Positions 36,490-45,044 of a stretch of DNA of 64,000 nucleotides are shown here, piece after piece. Numbering within the stretch: position 1 is the stretch's first letter; each line of letters opens with the position of its first letter. The notes under the pieces were generated by a model that was not told the DNA's origin, ran no database searches, and was given only the letters and a program-made list of their open reading frames with translations. The translations under genes were made by a program, and so were the position numbers. The stretch spans positions 3,224,001 through 3,288,000 of the forward strand of contig NZ_CP102770.1 in NCBI RefSeq assembly GCF_038561935.1, in the 5' to 3' direction. The DNA comes from Myxococcus stipitatus. GTDB lineage: Bacteria; Myxococcota; Myxococcia; Myxococcales; Myxococcaceae.

Positions 36490-39182
36490 GCCGCTTCCCC
36501 CTGGCTTCGTCCACCGGTCGCGGGCCGCTCGATGAGCAGGCCCTGCTCCAGCACCATCCGCCGCCAACCGCCGCCGCCCGACAGCGTCTCGCGCATGCGT
36601 GCCTCCTCGTCGAGCAGCGAGCGGTACACGGAGTCCGCGCGCGCGGCGAGCTCCCGGGGGTTGGCGTCCTCCACGAGCTTGCCGCCCTGGATGACGAGGA
36701 CGCGGTCGAACGTCATCGTCTCCTCGATGTCGTGCATGATGCACAGCAGCGTGGCGCCGGAGAGCTCCTGGCGGGAGCGCTCCAGCAGCGACGCGCGGCG
36801 GTCTCGCTCCAGGCCGCGGAAGGGCTCGTCGAAGATGGCCAGCCGCACACCGGGCCGCAGCAGCGCGCGTCCCAACCTCACGCGCTGACCCTGGCCGCCC
36901 GACAGCAGGCTGCCGCCTTCGCCCAGCCGCGTCTGGAGCCCCTGCGGGAGCTTGTCCAGGAACTCGATGAGGTCCGCGGCGCGCAGGGCCTGGCCCACGC
37001 GCGGCAGCACGTCACCCGTCTCCACGCCGTACGCGAGGTTCTCCACCAGCGACTTGTTCCACAGCGTCACCTCGGGCTCCACCCACGCCGTCTGCCGTCG
37101 CAGGCGCGCGAGCACCTGGCCTTCCAGCGGCTGGCCATCCACCTCCACGCGTCCGGAGGACGGCCGGTGCCAGCCCAGCAGGATTCCGACGAGCGACGAC
37201 TTGCCCGCGCCCGACGGGCCGACGATGGCCACGTGCTCCCCGGGCCGCACCGTCACGTCGATGCCCTCCAGCACGGTGAAGCCCGCGGCCTTCACCTCCA
37301 CCTGCCGCAGCGCGAAGCCCACGCCTGCCGGGGCTTGGGGGCTGGGCTCGTCGGGCACGACCTCCAGCCCCGCGCCCACCTCGTCGGGCGCGAGCAAGGG
37401 CTCCATCATGCGGCCGGTCAGCGACGACGCCGCGGGGTACAGGCGCAGCGCGTCCGCCAGCTGCTTGCCCACCGTGGCGAGCGCCAGCGCCCAGTACACG
37501 AGCAGCAGCACGGCGCCCGGCTCGATGCCTCGCGAGATGGCGTGGAGGACGATGGCCACCGAGCCTCCCGTCGCGGCGAGCGTCGCCAGCGTGTCGGTGA
37601 TGATGCCCCGGCTGAGCAGCGTCCTCGCGGCGCGGACGAACTCGTGCAGCGGCTCCTCGTGGGCGCGCTTGAGCGTCATCTCCGCGCGATGGGCGCGCAG
37701 CGCCACCGCTCCGCGCATGGCGTCCAGATAGAAGCGCGACAGCACGCCGTCGAAGTCGCGCATCCTGCGGTCCGCCTCCAGGAGCGAGCGCTGGGCGAGC
37801 AGCGGAACCGCGAGCGCGAGCCCGCCGCCCAGGAGGATGAACGGCGTGCTGCCCGGAGCCAGCCATATCAGGCCCAGGGCCGTGACGAGCAGCTCCGCGG
37901 TGGCGCGCAGCACGCTGACGGCGAGCGAGGGCACCGTGCGCACCTGATGGATGCCGTGACACCGCTGGGCCATGTCGGAGACCAGCCGGCTGCGGAAGTA
38001 GCGGTCTCCCAAGCGCGGAATCTTGTCGAGGAAGGCCAGCCGCAAGCGCAGCTCCAGCCCTCGGCCCAGCTTCAGCGTGCCCTGCGCGAGCGGCAGCTCC
38101 AGCAGGACGAGCACACCCATCAACATGAGCAGCGTCACGACGCCCGCCAGCCGCTGCTCCTGCGTGGTGAGGTACCGCCCCGCGTCGATGATGCCGCGCA
38201 GCAGCAGCGCCTCGAGGAAGCCGCCCACGGCCGCCGCCAGCGCGACGGCGGCGAGGAAAGCGGGCGCGAGCACGCCGTCGCGGCGCATCAGCCCCACGAG
38301 CTCCCGCAGCGGCCGGGTCGGCGGCTCGCTCAGCGCGGCCTGGAGGTCCGCGGAGAGGGGGGGCTCGTCCTCGGCGCGCTCCTGGCGGATGCCTCGGGCG
38401 AGGATGCACACGACGCCGCGCAGGGTGACCTCCTCGTCGGCCGGGCCTCCCACGGCCGTCCAGTAGGACGCGGGGATGACCTGCTCCGCGCGCCCCTCCG
38501 CCAGCGCGGTGTGCGCCTCCGCCAGCAGCTGCTCCAGGAAGCGCGAGGCCGCCTCGCCTCGCTCCACGCCGCCTCCGTCCACCAGCGTCTGCACCATCCG
38601 CGTCGTCGCATCCAGGCACGCCACGCTCTTCCACGACGCATCCGCCAGCGCTTCGGAGACCCTCCGCTCCGCGCTCGCCTTTCCCACGAGCGCGGCGAGC
38701 CGCAGGTGCATGCCCGCGAGGAACTCCTGGGTGCCGGCCCATTCGCGGAAGGCGTCGGCGGGGACGGCGATGGCGTGGACGTAGAGCCGGTCCATCAGCT
38801 CCGACACCGTCACCCAGCGGCGCCCCATGGCCGGGTCCATGATTTGAATCAGGTGGCCCCAGCGCCGCCACACGACGACGAAGTGCAGATTGCTGTCGGC
38901 CAGGCGCACCACCATGATGGCGGGCAGCGCCTGTGTCTCCGGAAGGAGCACGTGGTCCCGGGGCAGGACGACCTGCGTGGCGTCCATGCCCAGCTTTCCC
39001 GCCAGCTCCTCCAGCACGTCGACCGAGGTGCCGTCGACGTCCGTCTGACAGGCCTCACGCAGCCGGCCATAGCTGACCGGGACGCCGAAGCCATCGAACA
39101 GCGCCTTCAGCGCCGCGGGACCGCAGTCCATGGCCGACGTCTGGATGACCTCGGGGATGAGGAGTCGTCGCTTGCCCGCCAT
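36486..39182 (-). CDS. Peptidase C39-containing ABC peptide transporter, cluster 2
   Basis: An 898-residue paralogue of the cluster 1 transporter. The C39 site is complete: Gln14, Cys20 (QTSAMDCGPAA), His100 (NLHFVVVW) and Asp116 (IMDPAMG). It carries the same extra segment of about 170 residues before the membrane domain, with IPASYW conserved. The ATPase domain has GPSGAGKSS, LLSGGQGQRVRLGRALL and AIFDEPF. It starts 3 bases after the HlyD gene. It likely removes the VRGG leader from the three tandem peptides at 40832-41243 while exporting them. Confidence 0.93.
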   Translation of the reverse strand: MAGKRRLLIPEVIQTSAMDCGPAALKALFDGFGVPVSYGRLREACQTDVDGTSVDVLEELAGKLGMDATQVVLPRDHVLLPETQALPAIMVVRLADSNLHFVVVWRRWGHLIQIMDPAMGRRWVTVSELMDRLYVHAIAVPADAFREWAGTQEFLAGMHLRLAALVGKASAERRVSEALADASWKSVACLDATTRMVQTLVDGGGVERGEAASRFLEQLLAEAHTALAEGRAEQVIPASYWTAVGGPADEEVTLRGVVCILARGIRQERAEDEPPLSADLQAALSEPPTRPLRELVGLMRRDGVLAPAFLAAVALAAAVGGFLEALLLRGIIDAGRYLTTQEQRLAGVVTLLMLMGVLVLLELPLAQGTLKLGRGLELRLRLAFLDKIPRLGDRYFRSRLVSDMAQRCHGIHQVRTVPSLAVSVLRATAELLVTALGLIWLAPGSTPFILLGGGLALAVPLLAQRSLLEADRRMRDFDGVLSRFYLDAMRGAVALRAHRAEMTLKRAHEEPLHEFVRAARTLLSRGIITDTLATLAATGGSVAIVLHAISRGIEPGAVLLLVYWALALATVGKQLADALRLYPAASSLTGRMMEPLLAPDEVGAGLEVVPDEPSPQAPAGVGFALRQVEVKAAGFTVLEGIDVTVRPGEHVAIVGPSGAGKSSLVGILLGWHRPSSGRVEVDGQPLEGQVLARLRRQTAWVEPEVTLWNKSLVENLAYGVETGDVLPRVGQALRAADLIEFLDKLPQGLQTRLGEGGSLLSGGQGQRVRLGRALLRPGVRLAIFDEPFRGLERDRRASLLERSRQELSGATLLCIMHDIEETMTFDRVLVIQGGKLVEDANPRELAARADSVYRSLLDEEARMRETLSGGGGWRRMVLEQGLLIERPATGGRSQGEAA

Positions 39183-39185
39183 GTC

Positions 39186-40415
39186 TCAGCGCCCCCCCCG
39201 CGACAGCTCCAACGTCCCCGGCGCGCGCGAGGGCAGCGGACGCGCCCGCGCCGGTCCTCCGAGGCCTCGTCCCAGCGCGCGGAGCACCAGCCGCAGGGGC
39301 GTGGCCTCCTCGACGGCGATGTCCACGGTGCCCTGGAGGCCATGCTCCATCGGGACACCCGGCGGCATCTCGTCCACGGACAGCTCCACGCGCACCAGCC
39401 CGTCGCGGGCCTCGCTCGCCACGGCCACGACGGTGGCCCGTGCCAGCCCGAACTCCGTCCAGGCGAAGCCCTCCAGCTTCATGCGCGCCTGCTGCCCCGC
39501 GCGCACGCGACCCAGCGCGGTGGCCGGGGAGAACTGCCCGACGATGCGCACGTCTCCGCCCGCGACGACGGTGGCGATGCGGTCTCCCGCCTTCACCTGT
39601 GTGCCCACGCGCACGGAGCTCGTCTCACCGAGCAGCCCGTCCGCGGGGGCCCTCACCACGCGGCGCTCCACCTCCTCGCGCAGCCGCTCCACGGTGGCCC
39701 GCGCGACGTTCTCCGCGGACTCGAGCCGCGCGATGTCCCCGCGCAGCGCGGCGATGCGCACGCGCCGCTCGGTGCTCTGCATGGTCCCATCCGTCTTCAC
39801 GCGAGCCAGCGCCGCGCGCGCGGCCTGCTCCGACGCCTGCGCGCGCTCCAGCTCCGTGCGCACCTGATGCCACTCCGACTCGCTCACCAGCTGCCGCGCC
39901 CAGAGCTGCTCGGTGCGCGTCTTCTCCTCCTGCGCTCGGCGCGCCAGGGCTTCGGCTTCCGACAGGCGGGCGCGAGCCTCCTCCGCGCTGGCCGCGCCAC
40001 GCTCCTGCTGGGCCTGCAGCGCGCTCTGCTCCGCCTCCAGCTCCGCGCGGGCCGCCTCCAGCTGGGGACCCTGGCCCTTCATGAGCGCCTCCGCCTCGGC
40101 GAGCTGCCGCGCCTCCTGTTCCTGGGCCAGCTCGAAGAGCACCTCCCCCGCGCTCACCTTCCGGTGGAGCTCCACATGCGTCTTCACCAGTCGCCCTTCC
40201 ACGGGAGAGTCCACGGCGTAGACCTCGCGGTGGACCTCCAGTCGCGCCTGCACGCTGGGCTCGTAGACGGTGATGCGCGCCTGGACGAACCACACGCCCC
40301 AGACCGCGAACAGCCCCACCGGCAACAGCCACACCGCCGACCGCCCTTGTCCCCGGACGAGCGCGCGCAAGGTGCGCGGGAACATCCCTTCACCCACTCT
40401 CATGAACGAAGCCAT
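39186..40415 (-). CDS. HlyD-family periplasmic adaptor, cluster 2
   Basis: About 409 residues from the ATG at 40415; ATGs at 40403 and 40385 or a GTG at 40433 are also possible. A single anchor helix (AVWLLPVGLFAVWGVWFV) precedes a lipoyl half-motif (SPVEGRLVKTHVELHRKVSA), a very long Ala/Glu/Gln-rich coiled coil (about residues 90-230) and a barrel domain. It is first in the minus-strand operon HlyD, C39-ABC, ABC. Unlike cluster 1 there is no outer-membrane duct gene, so it must use one encoded elsewhere, perhaps the cluster 1 lipoprotein. Confidence 0.87.
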   Translation of the reverse strand: MASFMRVGEGMFPRTLRALVRGQGRSAVWLLPVGLFAVWGVWFVQARITVYEPSVQARLEVHREVYAVDSPVEGRLVKTHVELHRKVSAGEVLFELAQEQEARQLAEAEALMKGQGPQLEAARAELEAEQSALQAQQERGAASAEEARARLSEAEALARRAQEEKTRTEQLWARQLVSESEWHQVRTELERAQASEQAARAALARVKTDGTMQSTERRVRIAALRGDIARLESAENVARATVERLREEVERRVVRAPADGLLGETSSVRVGTQVKAGDRIATVVAGGDVRIVGQFSPATALGRVRAGQQARMKLEGFAWTEFGLARATVVAVASEARDGLVRVELSVDEMPPGVPMEHGLQGTVDIAVEEATPLRLVLRALGRGLGGPARARPLPSRAPGTLELSRGGR

Positions 40416-40675
40416 CCCATCGCCGTTGGCCACCGCCGTCCCGTCAGCGCTCCGGTGCGGACCGTGGTGCAGTTCGGTCGCATTTTACATCGGGTTACCC
40501 GACATTGCCGAGGGCCTGTCTCATCTGTTTTGACGCGCGGCGTGATGGGGCAGTCGCAGTCTGGGATTGGATGTAGCGGAACAGGTCACAAAGAATGCCG
40601 TGTTTCGCGCGGTCTGAGATTGCATGTGACGTGAGAGGCTACAAAGACTTTCGTCGCAAAAATTGCGTCCATGGC
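40416..40675. other. Divergent regulatory region of cluster 2
   Basis: No protein gene seen. It lies between the HlyD start and the peptide promoter. It contains an 11-base palindrome CGGGTTACCCG (40491-40501), a possible operator, and on the minus strand TAAAAT close to the HlyD start as a possible weak -10. Confidence 0.4.
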
Positions 40676-40704
40676 TTGACGTACCGATTCCGCCTGATTT
40701 TAAT
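40676..40704 (+). promoter_or_regulatory. Strong sigma-70 type promoter of the tandem peptide genes
   Basis: TTGACG (40676-40681, 5 of 6) and TTTAAT (40699-40704, 5 of 6) are separated by exactly 17 bases. The first peptide ATG is at 40832, so the 5' leader is about 120 bases and AT-rich compared with the genome. Confidence 0.7.
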
Positions 40705-40831
40705 GATTGCACTTCGGATGCGAGTCCCCACCCGCTGCTGGTGAGGAATTCGACGAATAAAATTATCAAAGCTGTTGTTCGTAGGACCGGTGTTCCATTC
40801 CGGAACGCTGTTGCAAGCCAGGAGCAATCCC

Positions 40832-40921
40832 ATGCTGATCAAGACCAAGGTTCGTGGCGGTCCCCGTGGCTGTGGCGGTGGTGGCGTGATCTCGCCCTCC
40901 CTGCCCGTGATGCTGCCGTAG
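40832..40921 (+). CDS. Putative RiPP precursor peptide, cluster 2 copy 1
   Basis: A 29-residue peptide: leader MLIKTKVRGG, then PRGCGGGG and the tail VISPSLPVMLP. AGGAG (40820-40824) lies 7 bases before the ATG. The leader fits C39 substrates in having Gly-Gly with Val at -4, but at 10 residues it is much shorter than the usual 15-30. The predicted 19-residue core has one Cys, a Gly run and a C-terminal Leu-Pro. A small hairpin (CTCCAG 40942-40947 with CTGGAG 40953-40958) lies between this gene and copy 2. Confidence 0.8.
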   Translation: MLIKTKVRGGPRGCGGGGVISPSLPVMLP

Positions 40922-40987
40922 TCCGTTCGGTCTCTCGAACACTCCAGGCAATCTGGAGCAGACACCGTAGTCACCCGGAGAATGACC

Positions 40988-41077
40988 ATGCAGATCAAGA
41001 CCAAGGTTCGTGGCGGTCCCCGTGGCTGTGGCGGCGGCGGCACCACCATCGGTACCGTGCGCACGCAGCTCCCGTAG
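40988..41077 (+). CDS. Putative RiPP precursor peptide, cluster 2 copy 2
   Basis: A 29-residue peptide: leader MQIKTKVRGG, then PRGCGGGG and the tail TTIGTVRTQLP. GGAG (40977-40980) lies 7 bases before the ATG. The first 18 codons are almost identical in DNA to copies 1 and 3, while the tail is unrelated until the final Leu-Pro. It starts 156 bases after copy 1, so the three genes form a regular tandem array. Confidence 0.82.
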   Translation: MQIKTKVRGGPRGCGGGGTTIGTVRTQLP

Positions 41078-41144
41078 TCGCTGTCGCAGGGCGCTGTTTG
41101 TTCTCAGTGGCTGTATCAACTCGTAGTCCACCTGGAGCAATCCC

Positions 41145-41243
41145 ATGCAGATCAAGACCAAGGTTCGTGGCGGTCCCCGTGGCTGTGGCGGTGGTGGCTC
41201 TGTTCCCGTGCTGAACACGGACGTGCTCGCGTCCCTCCCGTAG
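41145..41243 (+). CDS. Putative RiPP precursor peptide, cluster 2 copy 3
   Basis: A 32-residue peptide: leader MQIKTKVRGG, then PRGCGGGG and the tail SVPVLNTDVLASLP, again ending Leu-Pro. GGAG (41134-41137) lies 7 bases before the ATG, in a stretch (GGAGCAATCCC) identical to that before copy 1. It starts 157 bases after copy 2 and is followed by a strong terminator 40 bases after its stop. The tail is 3 residues longer than in the other copies. Confidence 0.82.
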   Translation: MQIKTKVRGGPRGCGGGGSVPVLNTDVLASLP

Positions 41244-41283
41244 TCTGGACCGGGCGCGTTTTCGTGCCCGACTCGGACGTAAG

Positions 41284-41326
41284 TCACCAGCGGGTGGGAT
41301 TTCACCACCCGCTGGTGATTGTCTTT
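41284..41326 (+). terminator. Strong intrinsic terminator of the peptide array
   Basis: TCACCAGCGGGTGG (41284-41297) pairs perfectly with CCACCCGCTGGTGA (41305-41318), a 14-bp stem with a 7-base loop, followed by TTGTCTTT. It isolates the peptide transcript from the gene at 41382. Confidence 0.88.
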
Positions 41327-41381
41327 GCGGGCGAAGGTGCCCAGGTGTGTGCGGGCCGTGGAGACACGGTAGACTCGCCCG

Positions 41382-42320
41382 ATGAGCATCCTCGTCCATC
41401 TCTACGCATGGCAGGCGGCGATTGTCGGAAACGCTCGGCTCGGAGGGCAGGACCTCCGCGCGCTGATGCTGGATGATCCCACCGCTGGGGCGTTCTTCCC
41501 CCGTCGAGAAGACTTCCGTGGCTTCCAGGTGGAGGGTGGCTTCGAGCCCTCCTATGACGCCTGGCTCGAGCGGATGAGGGCCCAGGGCCTCGTGGCTCTC
41601 CGCGCGCTCCAGGCCGTGGACCCTGGCGACTGGGTGCTCACCACGCCGCCGCCGCCATTGCCTCGGCTGCCGGAGCTGGTGCTTGTCTTTCCAGGGCGGA
41701 ACGTCTGGTATCGCCACGTCCACTCGTTCCCCGCGCGGGACGGGCCGGGGCAGGTGGAGGGGGATGGCTTCGTGGTGGTCCCCGAGACGCGGTCCGCCGA
41801 GGTGATGTCCGTGGACGCGGCGGAGCGGGAGCTGCTCGCGGCCACGCGCGACTACGTGGACTTTGTCGACACACGGGCGCGGAGGGACGACGCGGCGGAT
41901 GTCATCTACGCCGCGATGGGGCGCACGGCGTTGGAGCTGCTCCAGGACTCGGAGGCTTCCTTCCGGGAGCGGCTGGTGACGCTGCGTGACGCGGAGCAGC
42001 GGGAGTACCGGCGGCGCACCAAGGAGTGGTGGCCGGAGAAGCCCTACAAGAAGACCCAGCGCCCGCGCATCCTGGAGAGCGCGGACCAGAGCCTCCGGCG
42101 GGATGACTACCTTCGCGTCATGGAGGAGGCGGGACTGTCGTGGCGCGCGGTCCGCCTGGCGTGTGCGGCCCAGGGCGTCCGGCCGCTCTCCATGTTCCAC
42201 GAGCGCACCTCCGAGGAGTCCCTGCCACCTTTCGTGCAGGCGCTGGGCTATGCGGCCATCGGGGAGCGCTGGGCGCGGGCGGGGGCCCAGGGGCTCAATG
42301 CGGCGTTGAATGCGCGCTGA
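41382..42320 (+). CDS. Hypothetical protein
   Basis: A soluble 312-residue protein beginning MSILVHLYAWQAAIVG. The N-terminal part contains repeated Leu/Trp motifs; the middle has DYVDFVDTRARRDDAADV and the C-terminal half is charged and helical (RRRTKEWWPEKPYKKTQRPR). No signal, membrane segment or known family is recognised. It lies 55 bases beyond the terminator of the peptide array, so it probably has its own promoter, and it may be unrelated to the cluster. Confidence 0.6.
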   Translation: MSILVHLYAWQAAIVGNARLGGQDLRALMLDDPTAGAFFPRREDFRGFQVEGGFEPSYDAWLERMRAQGLVALRALQAVDPGDWVLTTPPPPLPRLPELVLVFPGRNVWYRHVHSFPARDGPGQVEGDGFVVVPETRSAEVMSVDAAERELLAATRDYVDFVDTRARRDDAADVIYAAMGRTALELLQDSEASFRERLVTLRDAEQREYRRRTKEWWPEKPYKKTQRPRILESADQSLRRDDYLRVMEEAGLSWRAVRLACAAQGVRPLSMFHERTSEESLPPFVQALGYAAIGERWARAGAQGLNAALNAR

Positions 42321-42332
42321 CGCGGGGCGCGG

Positions 42333-43229
42333 CTAGCGGCCCTTCGCGGTGGGAAGCAGCGTGGCGACGAAGTCGAGGAACACGCGGACCCGCGCGGGGA
42401 GGTGGGGAGCGGGTGGGTGCAGGACGTGGATGGGGCGCGACTCGCGAGAGAAGGGCTCCAGCACGCGGACCAGCGCTCCGGACGCCAGCTCTCGCGCCAC
42501 CATGAAGTCGAACAGCCACGCGATGCCCAGCCCCATCAAGGCCGCGTCGCGGAGGGTCGCGCCGTGGTTGGTGTGGAGGCTTCCCCGAGGTGTCACCCGC
42601 ACGGCTTCGTCACCCTCGCGCAGCAGCCAGTCCGTGGTGACGCCGTCGCGCAGGAAGCCCAGGCAGTCGTGGCGGGCGAGGTCGGCGGGGGTGGCGGGGG
42701 TCCCTCGCCGGGCGAGGTAGTCCGGGGACGCGCAGGCCACCAGCCTCGTGGTGGTCAGCTTCCGGGCCACGAGGCCGGAGTCCTCCAGCCGTCCCATGCG
42801 GAGGAGCACATCCGCGCCCTCCGCGACGGGGTCCACCACGGCGTCGCGCAGCGTGAGGTGCAGCTCCAGGCCTGGGTGGCGCGCGAGGAAGGGGGGCAGG
42901 GCGGGGGCGAGGACGAGCTGCCCGATGACCTGGGGGGCCTCCACGCGGAGCCTGCCGGTGGGCTGCTCGCGAGAGCGGGAGAGGGATTCCTTCGCGTCCT
43001 CCAACTCCGCGAGGAGGCGCTGGCAGCGGGCGTGGAAGTCCCGCCCGTCGTCGGTGAGGCGCAGCGCGCGGGTGGTGCGTTGGAAGAGCTTCACGCCCAG
43101 CTCCTCCTCCAGCCGGGAGATGCGCCGGCTCACCGCCGAGGCCGTGAGGTTGAGCTTCTTCGCGGCCCGCGTGAAGTCGCCTTCCTCCACGGCCCGGACG
43201 AAGGCGTCGATGTTCGCCAGCGAGTGCAT
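42333..43229 (-). CDS. LysR-family transcriptional regulator
   Basis: A 298-residue protein with an N-terminal winged helix (FVRAVEEGDFTRAAKKLNLT, then SAVSRRISRLEEELGVKLF) and a C-terminal effector domain. The opening MHSLANIDAFVRAVEEG and the region GRLRVEAPQVIGQLVLAP match the large CrgA-like LysR branch. It is convergent with the hypothetical gene ending at 42320 and divergent from the lipoprotein gene at 43348 by about 118 bases. Target and effector unknown. Confidence 0.9.
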   Translation of the reverse strand: MHSLANIDAFVRAVEEGDFTRAAKKLNLTASAVSRRISRLEEELGVKLFQRTTRALRLTDDGRDFHARCQRLLAELEDAKESLSRSREQPTGRLRVEAPQVIGQLVLAPALPPFLARHPGLELHLTLRDAVVDPVAEGADVLLRMGRLEDSGLVARKLTTTRLVACASPDYLARRGTPATPADLARHDCLGFLRDGVTTDWLLREGDEAVRVTPRGSLHTNHGATLRDAALMGLGIAWLFDFMVARELASGALVRVLEPFSRESRPIHVLHPPAPHLPARVRVFLDFVATLLPTAKGR

Positions 43230-43347
43230 TGCCCGGCCACCTTCACGGGGCCGCTATCGCCCCGCGTGCTACCGTCTTAGCCAGTCGGTCGTCGCGAATC
43301 CAAGGCTCCAGACGGGCCGGGCGACGAAACATCCGGGGGATTCCTAC

Positions 43348-43992
43348 ATGAATCATCGATTGTCTTCCGCTGTCGCGGTGTCGGGCCTGGTGTGGCTGGT
43401 GGCCTGTGGCGAGGACTCGAAGCCGAAGGAGCTCGGGCCTCGGCAGGAGGAGGCGGGCTTCGCCGTGGAGGGCCAGGTGGTGTCGTTGGACTCCGCCTCG
43501 CAAACGGGGCCCACGAAGCTGACCATTGCCTGGGAGAACTGGATGCGGGATGGGGACATCATCGTCTCGCAAGGAAGTGTGGCGGTGCCGCAGTCGCTTC
43601 CCTCGGGGTACTCCCTGCGGTTGACGGGAGCGCCCGGGCCCGGAGCGCTCAATGACCTGGGCGCGGGGGCGGGCTTCCTGGGCACGGGCCGCATCGCGGT
43701 GTACCAGGACGTCAACGGCGATGACCGCTTCGACCTGGAGACGGAGCCGCTGCGCGGCCTCTCCGCGACGCACATCGTTCTCTATGCCCCGACGGTGACG
43801 CCCGCGCTCCTCTCGGAGCTGCGCGAGTGGAACGGCATCACCAACCTGGACGCGCTGGTGCCCGGCTATCAGCTGGCGCGGGGCGTCTGCCGGGATGGGA
43901 CGTCCTTCGACGCCTTGGAGATCGTCCCCTCCACCCCGGCGTCGGTCGTGTCCGAGTCCGAGTCCGACGACGGGTGCCTCAACTACCACTGA
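43348..43992 (+). CDS. Hypothetical lipoprotein
   Basis: A 214-residue protein from MNHRLSSAVAVSGLVWLVACGE, a lipoprotein signal. The mature region is acidic and beta-rich with a DVNGDDRFDLE loop that resembles a calcium-binding EF-hand-like loop, and it ends with a Ser/Glu/Asp-rich tail. No family recognised. It is divergent from the LysR gene, which could regulate it. Confidence 0.7.
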   Translation: MNHRLSSAVAVSGLVWLVACGEDSKPKELGPRQEEAGFAVEGQVVSLDSASQTGPTKLTIAWENWMRDGDIIVSQGSVAVPQSLPSGYSLRLTGAPGPGALNDLGAGAGFLGTGRIAVYQDVNGDDRFDLETEPLRGLSATHIVLYAPTVTPALLSELREWNGITNLDALVPGYQLARGVCRDGTSFDALEIVPSTPASVVSESESDDGCLNYH

Positions 43993-44016
43993 GCCGAGGC
44001 ACCCACCCAGGCCGGG

Positions 44017-44838
44017 TCAGCTCGCCTTGGCGATGTCCGACATCGCGAGCTGCGGCGGCACGACATAGCCGGTGGAGATGAGGACCTCCGCGGCGGCCAG
44101 GGTGATGGCGCCCGTGACGGCGCCCGCCGTGGAGGGCTTGCAGCACACGCCAATGGCAATCACCGGGCCCTGCGCGGTGAACTCCGCCACGCCCACGCCA
44201 GGCGCGGGCTGGTCCATGACGCCGTCCACCTGCTCCACCCGCTGCAGGAAGGCCTTCATCAAGCCGTGCACGTCGCAGCCGTGCATCAGCGGCACCTTGA
44301 TGGTGATTCGCCGGTGCGGGTGGTGGCTGAAGTTGACGATGTTGTCGCCGAAGAGCCGGTTGTTGCCCACGGAGATGCGCAGGTTGTCGCCCGTGTCGAT
44401 GGTGGTGGCGAAGAGGCCAATCTCCTGCACCATGCCCGTCACGCCCGCGGCGGAGATTTCATCGCCCACGCGGAAGGGGCGCAGCACGAGCAGGAAGATG
44501 CCCGCGGCGAAGTTGGAGAGCAGGCCGGACCACGCCGTACCGATGGCGATACCGGCCGCGGCCAGCAGCGCGGCGAAGGACGTGGTCTCGAAGCCCATCA
44601 TCCCCAGGATGCCGAGCAGCAGGAGGATGGTGAGGGAGCCGGCGAACAGCGACTCGATGTAGCGGATGAGCGTGGCGTCGAACTGACGCTTGTGCAGCGT
44701 GAGGTACAGCACGCGCCGGAAGGCATTGATGATGGCTCGACCCACGAACCACAACACCAATGCGCCAATGGCCTTGAGCAGGAAGGGGAAGGCCTGGGCG
44801 AGAGCCAGGGTCCTGAGTTGTTCGATGACGGCGTCCAT
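44017..44838 (-). CDS. MscS-family mechanosensitive channel
   Basis: A 273-residue protein with three membrane helices near the N-terminus; the pore helix TM3 corresponds to AAAGIAIGTAWSGLLSNFAAG (21 residues; key Gly/Ala alternation), followed by the characteristic beta domain PFRVGDEI and the SHHPHRRI region. It is a small-conductance channel that opens under membrane tension to release solutes. The ATG at 44838 is preferred since AGGAG lies 5 bases before it; the ATG at 44862 has no properly spaced site. Confidence 0.9.
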   Translation of the reverse strand: MDAVIEQLRTLALAQAFPFLLKAIGALVLWFVGRAIINAFRRVLYLTLHKRQFDATLIRYIESLFAGSLTILLLLGILGMMGFETTSFAALLAAAGIAIGTAWSGLLSNFAAGIFLLVLRPFRVGDEISAAGVTGMVQEIGLFATTIDTGDNLRISVGNNRLFGDNIVNFSHHPHRRITIKVPLMHGCDVHGLMKAFLQRVEQVDGVMDQPAPGVGVAEFTAQGPVIAIGVCCKPSTAGAVTGAITLAAAEVLISTGYVVPPQLAMSDIAKAS

Positions 44839-45044
44839 GACGCTCCTGATGGGGCCGGGCATCCACCTGGGTGGCGGGCCCCTGGGTTTTGTGTGCGTAT
44901 TGCAGGGGGCGGGCCATTCCTCGGTGTCCGCAAGCCCGCCAAAGGGCTGCGGCCCGTCTGTTTACCGAAGCCCGTGGCGCCGATGCTGACACGCCAGCCG
45001 ACGTGTCAGCCAGCACACTGACGTGTCAGGACATTTCCGTGGGC

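Noticed and set aside
36354..40634. Open frame of over 1,400 codons antisense to the cluster 2 transporters, and similar long antisense frames at 2185-4773 and 14982-18215
   Set aside because: They are antisense shadows produced by high GC at third codon positions; they lack domains and the opposite frames encode complete conserved proteins.
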